From: Lineus longissimus
Taxonomy: Eukaryota; Nemertea; Pilidiophora; Heteronemertea; Lineidae
Length of the DNA stretch: 64,000 nt
Assembly (NCBI RefSeq): GCF_910592395.1
Contig: NC_088321.1
Location: 5,768,001-5,832,000 of the forward strand
Reading direction: 5' to 3'
Under the pieces are notes generated by a model, which saw only the letters and a program-made list of their open reading frames with translations, ran no database searches and was not told the origin of the DNA. How positions within the stretch are numbered: position 1 is the first letter of the stretch; each line of letters begins with the position of its first letter. The position numbers and the translations under genes are program-made. Positions 29,175 to 40,288 of the stretch are shown in pieces.

Positions 29175-29465
29175 ACTGCTCACTCTCGCAACTTGACAGT
29201 TCTATTTTGTAGTTGATCTCACTGGTTTCTATGCGCTGTGGGAGGTAGTTAGCCTTTCCACAGCCGGCCAGTGGGAGGGGCTGCCTCCTATTGATCCACA
29301 GCCAAAGCTGGTGTTATGGTCAGAGTGTCCGTCACTGCTCACTGTTCTATTTTGTAGGTGATGTCACTGGTTTCTATGCGCTGTGGGAGGTAGTAAGCCT
29401 TTCCACAGCCGGCCAGTGGGAGGGGCTGCCTCCTATAGATCCACCGCCAAAGCTGGTGTTATGAT
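29175..29465 (+). repeat. Direct duplication of about 150 bp, intron 6
   Basis: TTTCTATGCGCTGTGGGAGG, CCTTTCCACAGCCGGCCAGT and CCAAAGCTGGTGTTATG occur twice, with the first copy starting near 29180 and the second near 29335. Confidence 0.9.
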
Positions 29466-29544
29466 TTGAGTGTCCTTCTCTCGTGCTCGCTACCATCACT
29501 TAGTTGGAGAGCACAGTCTAACCAGGTGGTGTCCGTCCGCAAAA

Positions 29545-29660
29545 ATCATTATAAGAGATCAGCTTCAGTACGATACTACCAGTGGCGGCACATGGTGGCT
29601 GACAGAGGTATTATCCTCCTGGCCAGGTGATTACCAGGCCCAAGTCGTCTCTTTAACACA
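29545..29660 (+). repeat. Dispersed repeat with a second copy at 30245-30360
   Basis: ATACTACCAGTGG, then CTGGCCAGGTGATTACCAGG here and CTGGCCAGGTAATTTCCAGG there. The two copies flank the last GTF2E2 exon. They are divergent (about 75% by eye), so dispersed copies rather than a recent duplication. Confidence 0.6.
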
Positions 29661-29697
29661 CCCCTTCCATTACTGATAATGTCTTCCTCTGTTTCAG

Positions 29698-29808
29698 GCT
29701 CCAGTACAGAAACGAAAACGAAAAGGTGGCAATCGAAAAAAGACATTCAAATCACACAACGACCATTTAGGAAACTTGTTAGAAGACTATTCAAACGTGG
29801 ACAAGTGA
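29698..29808 (+). CDS. GTF2E2: GTF2E2 exon 7: basic C-terminal tail and stop
   Basis: 111 nt, residues 244-279 and stop: APVQKRKRKGGNRKKTFKSH, then NDHLGNLLEDYSNVDK. The human end is [24 protein letters not shown] and LKDYSDITSSK. Acceptor CTCTGTTTCAG. The basic stretch followed by an amphipathic helix is typical of TFIIE beta, where it contributes to nucleic-acid binding. Confidence 0.97.
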   Translation, partial: APVQKRKRKGGNRKKTFKSHNDHLGNLLEDYSNVDK

Positions 29809-30870
29809 GACAGTTATCAATTTTGTAACGACTTGTGTGATTGGCTGAAGTTATTCAGAAATGAGTTAGGTCGGGTCTGATTGGTTGGAATTCTGCTGAA
29901 GAGTTTTATGGAGAAAAGTGTCTGGCGTGACTATATGCGTTGCCAAAAAGGTGGAAATCGTTATGACTGTCCGGTTGCATGCATCACTTAATTGCCATCG
30001 ATGTTCAAAGTTAAATGGAGAACACGGTCGCTGACAAACCATGTCCTTAAACATGTTAATGGGACAACTTGGGCATGAGATATGTTGGTTTTTTCATTAC
30101 AAAAATGGCTTCCAGCAGGAGCGTGATTTCTCCAAACAGGATAATTGAAAAGTCATTGAACTGCAATAACAAATGCACAAGAACGGGGTGTAAATTTAGG
30201 CCTGCCTGAAATTCGCAAGCCATGCCCAGAACTGCCTTCCAACACAGGTGAAAATCGTTATCAGAGAACGGCATCAGTGTAATACTACCAGTGGTGACGC
30301 ATGGTGTCAAGCTGGCACATTTTCCTACTGGCCAGGTAATTTCCAGGTTGTCCCTTTAATAAGATTGAGCTCGGGGCACGGCCGCTCTTAATTGGTTCCT
30401 AATTTTCATTTGCTCTGAAACGGTATTTGGCACTAAATTTCTAGGAAGCCACGCCCCCCACAAACCTCAACCAATGAAATCGCATAAAAACAACAACAAA
30501 CCTGAACACGTTGGGGTATCGCGGCTGACTTTTGTTAAGACGTAGCGTAAACTACATTCTCTGTTCGCAATAGTATTTAACCTGGTTGACCAAATTTGTA
30601 AAGTCATTCATTGAAAAAGTACCAATTGTACGAAATGTCTGAATAGACTGGAATCGTTGCATTTGTTTATTTAAACCCACACTGAAACGGTATTTGGGCA
30701 ATTTGTTTTGTAGGAGGAAACCAGTGCACCCGGAGGGAACGAAAATAAAACGTGTTGAATTAGACTGAGTGTTGCGCAAACCTGCCTCAGTAAAAGTTTG
30801 AAAGATACTTAGTTAAAAAGATGTGGATGGGGATGTTTTTAGAAATGAATCAAATAAAACGTTTTTTTGT
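29809..30870 (+). terminator. Likely GTF2E2 3' UTR with two poly(A) signals
   Basis: AATAAA occurs at 30744-30749 and 30853-30858. The second is followed by a T/GT-rich tract (TTTTTTTGTTC, TGTTTTCTGTTGGTTGG), the usual downstream element. The exact 3' end is unknown, and a shorter UTR using another signal is possible. Confidence 0.45.
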
Positions 30871-31210
30871 TCGAAGTCTGTTTTCTGTTGGTTGGTTTTC
30901 TGTCTGGTTTCTATTTTGTTGAAAGTCTTGTTGGCGTTCATCATTGCTTTATTGGTAACCCTTTCACTGCCGGCTGCCTAGTATTCTCCTCCAGGGAGTA
31001 TTTTCCTCAAAGGCAGGGTGAGCATCTTTCTTCGAGAAAATTCTACTTTGTCAGGTGTTTGCATTTGGAGGTGTGGTCCTCCAGGGACAGCTCGGAATAC
31101 AACTCTCCTTTAGCAGGGGACTTTAAGGCCTTCTTCTCCAGGGAGTATTCTCCTCCAACCCAGGATAAGTATTTTTACATGCCACTACGGTTTGGTGCCA
31201 GTTTGGTTTA
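30871..31210. other. Unassigned; short tandem-like blocks
   Basis: CTCCAGGGAGTATTTTCCTC (about 30990) recurs as CTCCAGGGAGTATTCTCCTC at about 31137, and CTCCAGGGACAGCTC lies between. This is a degenerate repeat of unknown type. Confidence 0.4.
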
Positions 31211-31214
31211 TTGA

Positions 31215-31420
31215 AATGAATGTTTCTCACTTGGTGGAGTCTTATGCTGGCTCTGGCAAAGGTAAAAGGTAGACAGAGCCTTGGTTCCATTTGAACGACG
31301 AGGGTTGAGTGTCTCGCTCAAGGACACAAAGACATAACTGCGGTGATCCGTTAGAGAGTCAAACCCATGGTTTCCTGATTGTGAGCCATTTGGATTAACC
31401 ACTTTGCCACTGATCTTCTG
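31215..31420 (-). mobile_element. tRNA-derived SINE, minus strand
   Basis: On the minus strand it starts AGTGGCAAAGTGGTTAATCC (A-box-like), with GGGTTTGACTCTC (B-box-like) and the body TTTGTGTCCTTGAGCGAGAC. The same body (TTTGTGTCCATGAGCAAGGC) occurs in the SINE at 60735-60990. Confidence 0.6.
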
Positions 31421-31622
31421 ATATCAAAGAGAATATTGACTTTAGTGGTTTGTCATGTGAGTGCAGTAGGGGAGGGTTGGGGACACCGGAGGGGAGATCA
31501 GAGGTTCGAGCATTGGGATCGTATTCAGGAGCTTATGGGTTCAACTCTTGAGATGATCAATGCTTTTTTCCACTCCCAACTTTAAGCTGTCCCCTACCGC
31601 GCCATCCCCAGTATCCCCTCTA

Positions 31623-31658
31623 ATTATGGTCACCAGACTCACAGTCTGGTGACCATAT
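31623..31658. other. Near-perfect palindrome (hairpin)
   Basis: ATGGTCACCAGACT, a 3-nt CAC spacer, then AGTCTGGTGACCAT give a 14-bp perfect stem. It could form a cruciform or be a short foldback insertion scar. Confidence 0.7.
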
Positions 31659-33040
31659 TGATATCACTCATGTTCTGGTTTCTTTCTTTCTGTTCACATT
31701 TTACAAACAGTATTGCGAGTGTTCTCCAAAACAGCTAAATAAACCAAATCTATCACCCCTATACCACCAAACACAATCCCATCTAGTGTACGTCGCAAAA
31801 GACTTTTCGGATCATTTCGATGACTTTGAAGCGTTTTTATGCTCCGATTTTCTGATTTGTTTGAAAATCTCCTTAGCGAATCTGGTGACGTCACGTAACA
31901 CGAGTTCGATTCGATGACATCACTTGATCCCGAGTTCAATCCAAGTGTTGGCATTCTCATATAAAACAGTTAACTCGGATAACTCGGCTTACTCGGTTCA
32001 CGCATGCGCATTAGAAGCCACGGGCAGACCATTGATAGATTGGTTCCCGATCGACTCACTAGGGCGTATGAGATTCCCTGTAGACCTAGTAGTCTTTATA
32101 TCAATGTGTTTGGTCGCCTGACGCTTGTAACGAGAAGTGTTTTTGGGTGCATTTCTATAGTAACTCGCACAACGTAGTGAGTGTAATGGTTACGTATGTA
32201 TAAAGTGTAAACAAATTTCATATATCCATCATGTCCATCGAATCTGAAAAAATTTGTGCAGACCCATGACAATTCTGGTTCCGGTACAGTTTGTCGCATT
32301 CCATACGGGCCGCGCTTGCCGATCCTGCTTTCACGACGCACCGCAACCCCAGTTACCATGATTCCCATTGTTTCCTTCCTCGTGACGCAATTATTTCATG
32401 ACGTCATGACGAGCCATTGACCATTCACGCAAGTAGATTTATTCACACCGGCGCCACTGAAGTGCGGGTGTGGGACATCATGTATTTCAAAATCGTCTGC
32501 TAGGACATACAGGACAACGTCGGCGGAGACAGTTGTGACATTTCATTGCAGACAAAGAAAACGTCCTCTTCTTCTCGATTTACGTAACTTCAAAAAAGTC
32601 AGTTTTATCACTACTAAATCCAGATCCAGTCACGTGATTTCTAGTAACTGCCAAACTCGACCCAGTGCCAGAACTGTGAAGTAATGATGTAGGTCACGTG
32701 GTCAGAGTGCAGGAGTTCCCGTACCGCCTGGCTATCCGATTTAGCATCTACCGTTCCGGAACGACATCAGCGCCTCCAGTGTCAAGATAATGAATTTGCC
32801 ATTCTTGATTTTGGCGCCAAACGAATAAAAAAAACGCGTTAAAACAATTAAGAATAATATCAGCTACAAAAATTCGTTATTAACTAACTGCTGAAGAAAC
32901 ATACACAAATATCTAGGCTAGCAGGTGGAAAATTCAATTATTATTTCACCACAAAGAGCTGCTTCTGTCCGCAGATATGAGACAGCTACCGGGGCGGGGA
33001 CTATTTCTTATGGGGCCTTGTTCAGCGTCTCCAAGGAATT
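31659..33040. other. Unassigned, with several promoter-like motifs
   Basis: CRE palindromes TGACGTCA occur at 31886-31893 and 32399-32406, an NRF1-like CGCATGCGCA near 32002, and E-boxes GTCACGTGAT (about 32631) and GTCACGTGGT (about 32694). The density of GC-rich transcription-factor motifs looks like a regulatory region, but I see no exon beside it. Confidence 0.25.
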
Positions 33041-33215
33041 CTATTTTTAGAGTCCAATGGGGGGGGGGGTTGGGGGGGCCTTCCCCCCAATGTACTGACT
33101 AAAACCTGTCACTTTCAGAGAACGGGGTTGGGGCTTTGGGGGTCTCATCCCCCAATGTACTGGCTAAATATGTCAGAAGGACGGGGGTTTGGGGGGCTCC
33201 CCCATGTCAAACAGT
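33041..33215. repeat. G-rich repeated block (possible G-quadruplex)
   Basis: GTCCAATGGGGGGGGGGGTT and two further G-rich blocks alternate with CCCCCAATGTACTG-type text (CCCCCCAATGTACTGACTAA at about 33083; CCCCCAATGTACTGGCTAAA at about 33150). It is a short tandem repeat of about 65-70 bp with long G runs. Confidence 0.6.
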
Positions 33216-33756
33216 TGTGGGAGTTGACTAGAGCTTGCTCTTTACATATTATAGGCCTAGTACATGCCCACCAATGCAGATTGAAGTCGGACCTCTCGGC
33301 TCTGGCTGTTGGGGCGCAGGACCCCGCCGCGAAGACCGATCAGCCGGTTGCGGCTGACGGGGAAAAGGTCACATAATTTAGGAGGAGAGACGATAACGAC
33401 GAGGATGGATTTCTCTAATTTCTACTTTTTTTCGGACTTTTAAATCTGGCATTTTGGCAGATCGTTGTGGATAGGGAGGAGGCTAGTATTGGATGAGCGG
33501 AAAGAGTGGATATCGTATATTCTGGAGATATTGACGTCGGGTAGAGACATCGTTTTGTAGGGAGCATAAACGGACGTTTTTGTGCAGTGTTTGCCGTCAC
33601 TATTTTCTCCCGCCGTGGCTCATGAAGGGAGGCCTCCCGCCCGCGATTATTCAGATCGTTCTATTCCAATACGACAATCAAGATGTACAGACCGGGGGAG
33701 CTGGCTGTACGTACCCATAAGTCTTTGCGGTAGTCTCGCGCGTACCGGATATAACC

Positions 33757-34834
33757 TAATATGTAAAGTCAAGAACTTAGTGAGCCCCCCTTTAGGTCGG
33801 GGGAGCTCCCCCGAACCCCCCTACGAGCATATGTTAAGTGCAAGCTCTAACAACTACAGCTGTTACGATGGGGGGGGGGGACACCCCCCAAACCCCCCTC
33901 CGTCGACATAGGTTTTTACCAGTGCGTTGGGGGGAAGCTCCCCCCAAACCCCCCCGGTGGACAGTCAACTAGCCCTTCTGTGTCATACTGCTGGAGGGGG
34001 GGGTGCGATGGGACCATCCATATAGTTCCTTCCGACACATTTTTGTTTTGGTAATGTAATACATTGTGATTGACCTTATTCACGGGAATCGGGTGTTTCC
34101 AGTGATATACGACACAAATGGGTTGTCCTCATGCATTCACTTTCGAAACGCATTTTAAAATAGATGTTACGTCCTGTTAATGGGGCACGTCATCATCGCG
34201 TACATTTGGGAAAAACTCCCTAACGAGACCGGAGCAGACGGCTGAAAGTAGTTTAATTATTGGCCGCTAGGGTACAGAATGTACGTCGCTCACCCGAATT
34301 TTTCACGCAACTATAGCTAAATAGAGCTAGTTCTAGTTTGTGATTCAATTTGATACTTCAGATTTGGGCAGTAGACCAATATAACTTAGTCGTCAGTTTG
34401 GTTTTAAGCTGGAAAAACGTATTTGTTTTTCTTAAAGTGCCTTTTTTGGACGGGTGTGTGCGATTGTTTTGTTTTTATGTCACGTGACCTCGATCATGTC
34501 GACACAAAATTGAAATAAACCACCCTTTTCTGTCATTATTTAGGACGGATATTTCTCTGATAAAAATATTAATATAATTGGCCAATTTCTTAGGCATATG
34601 ATGTAGCGAATTCCCATGAAGATTTAAATTAATTTAAATTAATTTCAAGCAATGGGATAGCAACCACCACCGGAAGATCGCGGAGAAATCGGTAAACTCA
34701 ACGGAGTTAATTCAGAAAAATACCAAAAAAAATTGTTTGTAGGATATACAATCTCTCTTTATTTCTCATCATTCATTTACATTATCTACTCCCGCACACA
34801 CGTGTATCTTAAGAGCCCCTCCTAAAGGGGGGCT
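33757..34834. repeat. Internal unit 1 of the composite element (uninterrupted)
   Basis: 1078 bp starting TAATATGTAAAGTCAAGAAC and ending CCTAAAGGGGGGCTTA. Its tips form a short inverted repeat (AGCCCCCCTTTAGG against CCTAAAGGGGGGCT). It is nearly identical to unit 2 apart from the insertion there, so the duplication is recent. It serves as the empty site for the insert at 35568. Confidence 0.92.
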
Positions 34835-35567
34835 TAATATGTAAAGTCAAGAACTTAGTGAGCCCCCCTTTAGGTCGGGGGAGCTCCCCCGAACCCCCCT
34901 ACGAGCATATGTTAAGTGCAAGCTCTAACAACTACAGCTGTTACAATGGGGGGACACCCCCCAAACCCCCCTCCGTCGACATAGGTTTTTACCTGTGCGT
35001 TGGGGGGAAGCTCCCCCCAAACCCCCCCCCCCCGGTGGACAGTCAACTAGCCCTTCTGTGTCATACTGCTGGAGGGGGGGTGCGATGGATGGGACCACTC
35101 ATGATATAGTTCCTTCCGACACATTTTTGTTTTGGTAATGTAATACATTGTGATTGACCTTATTCACGGGAATCGGGCGTTTCCAGTGATATACGACACA
35201 AATGGGTTGTCCTCATGCATTCCCTTTCGAAACGCATTTTAAAATAGATGTTACGTCATGTTATTGTTAATGGGACACGTCATCATCGCGTACATTTGGG
35301 AAAAACTCCCTAACGAGACCGGAGCAGACGGCTGAAAGCAGTTTAATTATTGGCCGCTAGGGTACAGAATGTACATCGCTCACCCGAATTTTTCACGCAA
35401 CTATAGCTAAATAGAGCTAGTTCTAGTTTGTGATTCAATTTGATACTTCAGATTTGGGCAGTAGACCAATATAACTTAGTCGTCAGTGTGGTTTTAAGCT
35501 GGAAAAACGTACTTGTTTTTCTTAAAGTGCCTTTTTTGGACGGGTGTGTGCGATTGTTTTGTTTTTA

Positions 35568-35617
35568 GCTCACCTCTTAGCAGAGGTGAGCTTATCCCAT
35601 ACCGTGGCGTCCGTCGT

Positions 35618-35685
<68 letters not shown>

Positions 35686-36730
35686 CGTCGTCCGTCGTCC
35701 GTTAGCAGGGCACGTTTCGTAACTGTTAGAGCTATTGAGTTGAAACTTGGTAGACATGTACCCTTATGTAATGACACCTTGGAGACCAAGTTTCGGTCCG
35801 ATTCGTTTCATGGTTTGGCCACCAGGGGGCCAAATGTTAAAAGTGAAAATATGTAATATCTCCCTTAATAGTAGTCGGGAAATTTTGAAAAAAATATGGT
35901 AGGTACTTCTAGCAAAGGTGCATCATATATCCTCCGGGTTTTTGATTTGACCTCCTTTTCAAGGTCACAGAGGTCAAATGGTGTAAATTGGCCGTTAGGA
36001 TGTAACGATGGCACGTTTCTAAACTGCAATGACTATTGATACCAAATTTGGTACACATTTACCCCTTAGTCAGGTGATCTCAGGGACCAAAGTTTGGTCC
36101 AATATGATTCACCACTTGACCACCAGGGGGCAAAATCCAAAAACCTTAAAAATGTGATTATTCCTTAACTTCTTGCCCGATTGCCACCAATTTGATATCA
36201 TGGGTACATCTAACCACCATACAGTATATGTCACACAGGTTTTTAATTTGACCTTCTTGTCAAGGTCACAGCGGTCAAATGGCGTAAATTCGCTGTCAGG
36301 CCGTAACTATGGCACGTTTCTTAACTGCAATGACTATTGATCACAAATTAAGTACACATGTACCCCTTGGTCAGGTGATCTCAGGTACCGAAGTTTGGTG
36401 CGATCTGATTTGCCGTTTGGCCTCCAGGGAGGGGGCCAAATCCTAAATTCTTCAAAATGCCATTATTCCTAGTAATGACTTGCCCGATTGGCACCAATTT
36501 TATATCATAGGTACATCTAATTCTAACAACCATTCAATGTGTCACCCGGGTCTTCTTTGATTTGACCTACTTTTCAAGGTCACAGAGGTCGAATGTACTG
36601 TAAATTGGCCATTTTGGGGAAATTGTAATTGCTTGGACCTACATCAAACCTAACACTACATGACACAATACCATGCTCTTTATCCATCTTTCCTCCACAT
36701 GAGGTGAGCACAATGGCCCTGGCCATTTCA
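35568..36730 (+). mobile_element. Complete copy of the 300-bp-periodic repeat (CTCF-like family), 3-bp TTA duplication
   Basis: Comparison with unit 1 (34471-34480, GTTTTTATGT) gives exact borders. The insert starts GCTCACCTCTTAGCAGAGGT and ends GGTGAGCACAATGGCCCTGG + CCATTTCA. TTA is present on both sides (35565-35567, 36731-36733). It begins with a GCTCACC...GGTGAGC hairpin, then a long CGT tract, then about 3.5 repeats of a 300-bp unit. There is no long ORF. TTA target duplication would fit PIF/Harbinger-type integration, but the ends are not inverted repeats. Confidence 0.85.
35608..35705. repeat. CGT trinucleotide microsatellite
   Basis: About 30 units of CGT with interspersed CCGT. It is part of the standard start of this repeat family (also at 62790-62858). 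The poly-Asp and poly-Ser frames it creates are not genes. Confidence 0.95.
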
Positions 36731-37098
36731 TTATGTCACGTGACCTCGATCATGTCTACACAAAATTGAAATAAACCACCCTTTTCTGTCATTATTTAGG
36801 ACGGATATTTCTCTGATAAAAATGTTAATATAATTGGCCAATTTCTTAGGCATATGATGTAGCGAATTCCCATGAAGATTTAAATTAATTTAAATTAATT
36901 TCAACCAATGGGATAGCAACCACCACCGGAAGATCGCGGAGAAATCGGTAAACTCAACGGAGTTAATTCAGAAAAATACCAAAAAAAATTGTTTGTAGGA
37001 TATACAATCAATAGTTACTCTTTATTTCTCATCATTCATTTACATTATCTACTCCCGCACACACGTGTATCTTAAGAGCCCCTCCTAAAGGGGGGCTT

Positions 37099-37420
37099 AT
37101 CAAGCTTTTCTCCTTCAGAGAAATACTGCGTTGCGCTCAACTGCCAATTATGCATTAGTCTGGTGGACACGAGGTTGGCCTTAAACTTGCTTGAAATCGA
37201 AAATTTGGACAACACACGTGTACTACAGCGCAAACGGCAGCATTCTGACATATAGAAACATGTGGTCTGATTCTATTTTTACTTGTCATTTAGTGATCAC
37301 GCGTCCAACCTCGTATGCAGGGTAATGTGGCTTTCTCATTGATCGAACGTTAATTTTGTTCACAGCCTTATAAGGCACTTGAGCGCAACGCAGTATTTCT
37401 CTGAAGGAGAAAAGCTTGAT
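37099..37420. mobile_element. MITE with perfect 42-bp terminal inverted repeats
   Basis: It starts ATCAAGCTTTTCTCCTTCAG and ends with the exact complement over 42 bp (CTGAAGGAGAAAAGCTTGAT). 322 bp, no ORF. The perfect arms point to recent mobility. It sits directly between unit 2 and the right arm of the composite structure. Confidence 0.85.
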
Positions 37421-37504
37421 GGGTTATATCCGGTACGCGCGAGACTACCGCAAAGACTTATGGGTACGTACAGCCAGCTCCCCCGGTCTGTACATCTTGA
37501 TTGT

Positions 37505-40288
37505 AGTATACGGAGAACGTGAGTAACATTTTATTCAATGATTTATTTGGATTCGGATAGGCCGATGAGATCTTTGTGAACTTTGTTCGTGTACATATGT
37601 TGTCGTATTCGGAATCGTGTATATTCGTATTATTCTAAACCACGTGAATGTGAATGGATTCTGGAAGGATATATTCAATCGTATTGTAAATGTGGAGCTC
37701 GCCAAGCCAGGATCGACAGTAAATGGACTCATAGAGAATTAAAGAAACCAGGCTGTGGTAAGTTTGTGACATTTTAGTACTTTATAGATACAGTCCTCAC
37801 ATCGCCTTATTGTATGGGAGGTCAATTATAGCTGCGCCCAAAAAACTTGCCGCTGGCTGCATTGGGTACGGGGTGAGTTTTGATCAATCAATCATGCTTT
37901 CTGCCAGCTGTGGGCTAATACCGGAAGATGTTGGCTAGAACACCGACCATCCGGCGAAGTAATTATAAAAATGAAAAAAGTGAAGGAACCTTTTTTGCCT
38001 GGGTGAGAAAACTTCGTAAAAATTATATACTTTCGATTGTCGGATGATCTATTTCCGGACATTGTAATTTCTCCGCTCTCGTCATAACCCCCTCCTCCTG
38101 CACGCAAGTCCAGCCCTTCTGATGACCAGACAAAAAATGCCATGAACTTCAGTGACCTGGGTGACCGTTTTTTAGCTGTTCGCAAATTGCGTTGTACTGG
38201 GGCACGTCATCGTGGGGGGGGGGTTCGGGAAGAAGTTTTGATGCACTTCAGCCGACAAGAACGATCAGGGAAATAGAAACATACAAGTACCAGTCGTAGC
38301 GATCACATCAGATCGCCGTTATACTCATGTGATCCATCCGTACTGTAAACCCCTTAATTTACACAGGGTTTTTTTTCGCAGAATTTGCAAACAGCCTGTA
38401 TTCGCGAAAATAAAAATCGCGAAAAAAGTTTTAGATTCGAAAAACTGATCGAAATTTCAAAATCAACAAAAAAATAAAAGTCGTGGATATTTGCTTCAGC
38501 AATTTTGGCTGATAAGAAGCACGAACATTTGTCTGTTGACAGTGTGCTGGTTGCTGCAACTCTCTCACGCAAATGACTCACTACAACACTGAAATGCGAA
38601 TAATATACTTTATTCTTTTTTTCTATTTATGATTTACCACCACCTTCGTATTCTACTTTTTGTTATAGATATGCACCACCGACATTGTAGCATTCATTCA
38701 ATATAATACCATGTTCTAAATATAATAATATGCAGCAAACGACCTATTTCGTCCAATCAAAAGCGTGTACAGAGAATCACCGTATGTGTCATTTTGCTTC
38801 TTTGTGATATTTTCAACTGCTACTTTTTTACAATTGATTGCCGCGGCCAATATGGCATGTTTCACTTTATTTTACACCACCAGCATACAACAATCGTTGA
38901 GGTGATATAAAGATTACTTCCTTCATTATTACTTGCGAGTAAAAATCACAAGTAGGCCTACTGATGTTCTTACATTGTTTGGCGCTTCATAATATACAAT
39001 GTAGCTCTTTTCTGGAAGCACGGGAGGAACAGTGGATGAAGCTGCAGCCAGCTTACAGCGTCATCGCTCTGTTGCGCTCAGCAGAGTAAAAAATACATTG
39101 TCCATTTTGGCCACGGCATTCTACACTAAAAGGAGTAGACAGTATTGGGATGACAGTCTGAATAATCTCACCATTTGGGCAACCAAGGAGTGAAGGACAG
39201 AAATTCTATACCAAGCCAGCCAATTTGATAGAGCAAGGTGGCCTTCTGGCTATATACGAGGACGGTTCAATAAGTTTTAACAATGGGGCATTCATTTCAA
39301 AAGGGGTTATCACAGACTTTGGAAAAAATATTTGCTCCAATGATGCAACTCTCTTAAGCGCATCTAAAATTATCCCCATACTCCTACAATAACTGGAACT
39401 GCAGCTTATTTAGCAGAGGTTGGGTGCAGCCTTTGAATTCTGAAAATCGAAAAGTTTGAAAAACCCTCATAAAATATATTAAAATATATTCCGTTTTTTT
39501 TCAAAAGCCAATATTTGCACCAGTGAGTAGAAACAAGCATTTATAAAATGTGTAAATATCGGTCACGTGGGCTAACCAGATGTACCATTGTTATTCAATA
39601 TAAATAATATTGATGACACGTTTGCAATGTCGTGAATTCTGGTCGAATTTTTCAAATACGTCAATCATCAGTCTTTAATTACATTTGATCAGCCTCAATC
39701 ATGCTGGTCGAATGCGTGTTAAGCATTAAGTAAAAGCATCCAGATTCACTTTATAGTTGTAACAAGTGGCTTTTGATTCCCAGTTATTTTTAATATCTAA
39801 TGTTTCATTTAAGTGTTAAATTTGGTGAAATTCTGCTAAAAAAACTCGGTCACAAACAGGTAGTTTATACAAGCCCCCTTGTATGAATTGTGCTAGGGAC
39901 GAAGAGCCATGAGTAGAAAGTGCTCTGGTATGTTGATTAGTAATGCCTAAAGGAAAATATGGTGGTGACTTTTATACTGAAAATTTTCATAACAAGTTTG
40001 TCAAAAATGCACCACCTGTTTTTAGTCAGAATTCAATTGCCACTCAAGGGTCAACACATAGCGATAAAACATCAACATTTATGTGAAAGTGGCCACAATT
40101 TGCAGCGATTTCAGCATGATGCAGGCCCTGGTTTCGCCTCGGCGGCAAAAAGTTATATCAAGTTTTTTAAAAACTTCTTGATCCGCCCTCGTAATACATT
40201 GAATAATACCTTGGTCCATGTGACATACAAGTAGAGAAGAAAATGTCCGTATTACAAAAGTTGATGATTGTAGTTATACCTAAAAAAA
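37505..40288. other. Unassigned region with one odd Cys-rich ORF end
   Basis: At about 37640-37757 a plus frame reads PRECEWILEGYIQSYCKCGA and KWTHRELKKPGCG, followed directly by a GTAAGT donor. No acceptor or start that keeps the frame is visible, so this stays unassigned. The region 38345-38470 has AT-rich TCGCGA-containing mirror blocks (CGCGAAAATAAAAATCGCGA). The rest shows nothing recognisable. Confidence 0.3.

Larger units (their letters stand above)
15980..29808 (+). other. GTF2E2: Complete gene for TFIIE beta subunit, seven coding exons
   Basis: Coding exons are 15980-16121, 17452-17531, 18896-19003, 22597-22782, 27351-27447, 28806-28921 and 29698-29808. They join to 840 nt: 279 residues plus stop, against 291 in human TFIIE beta. 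All six introns are GT-AG and all phases fit. The start (MDPALLKEREAFKKRAL), the centre (winged-helix region, FGILAKIVKYMK to PKYNIRD) and the basic C-terminal tail correspond in order to the human protein. In cells TFIIE beta pairs with TFIIE alpha to recruit and control TFIIH at RNA polymerase II promoters. About 94% of the locus is intron, most of it tandem repeats, and several splice sites are copied into the introns. Confidence 0.97.
34835..37098. repeat. Internal unit 2 of the composite element, carrying an insert
   Basis: Second copy of the 1078-bp unit, interrupted at 35568-36730 and with small indels (for example ATGGTATTGTT-type changes near 35260). Confidence 0.92.
33674..37504. 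mobile_element. Composite inverted-repeat structure, 3.8 kb
   Basis: An 83-bp segment (33674-33756, starting ACAATCAAGATGTACAGACC) is present as its reverse complement at 37422-37504. Between the arms lie unit 1 (33757-34834), unit 2 (34835-37098) and a 42-bp-TIR MITE (37099-37420). It contains no convincing transposase frame. It may be a large non-autonomous transposon with internal tandem duplication and nested insertions, or a rearrangement product. Confidence 0.75.

Noticed and set aside
35494-35789. Frames encoding poly-Asp, poly-Ser and poly-Thr
   Set aside because: They are translations of a CGT microsatellite inside a transposable repeat; the same tract occurs at 62790-62858 at the start of another copy.
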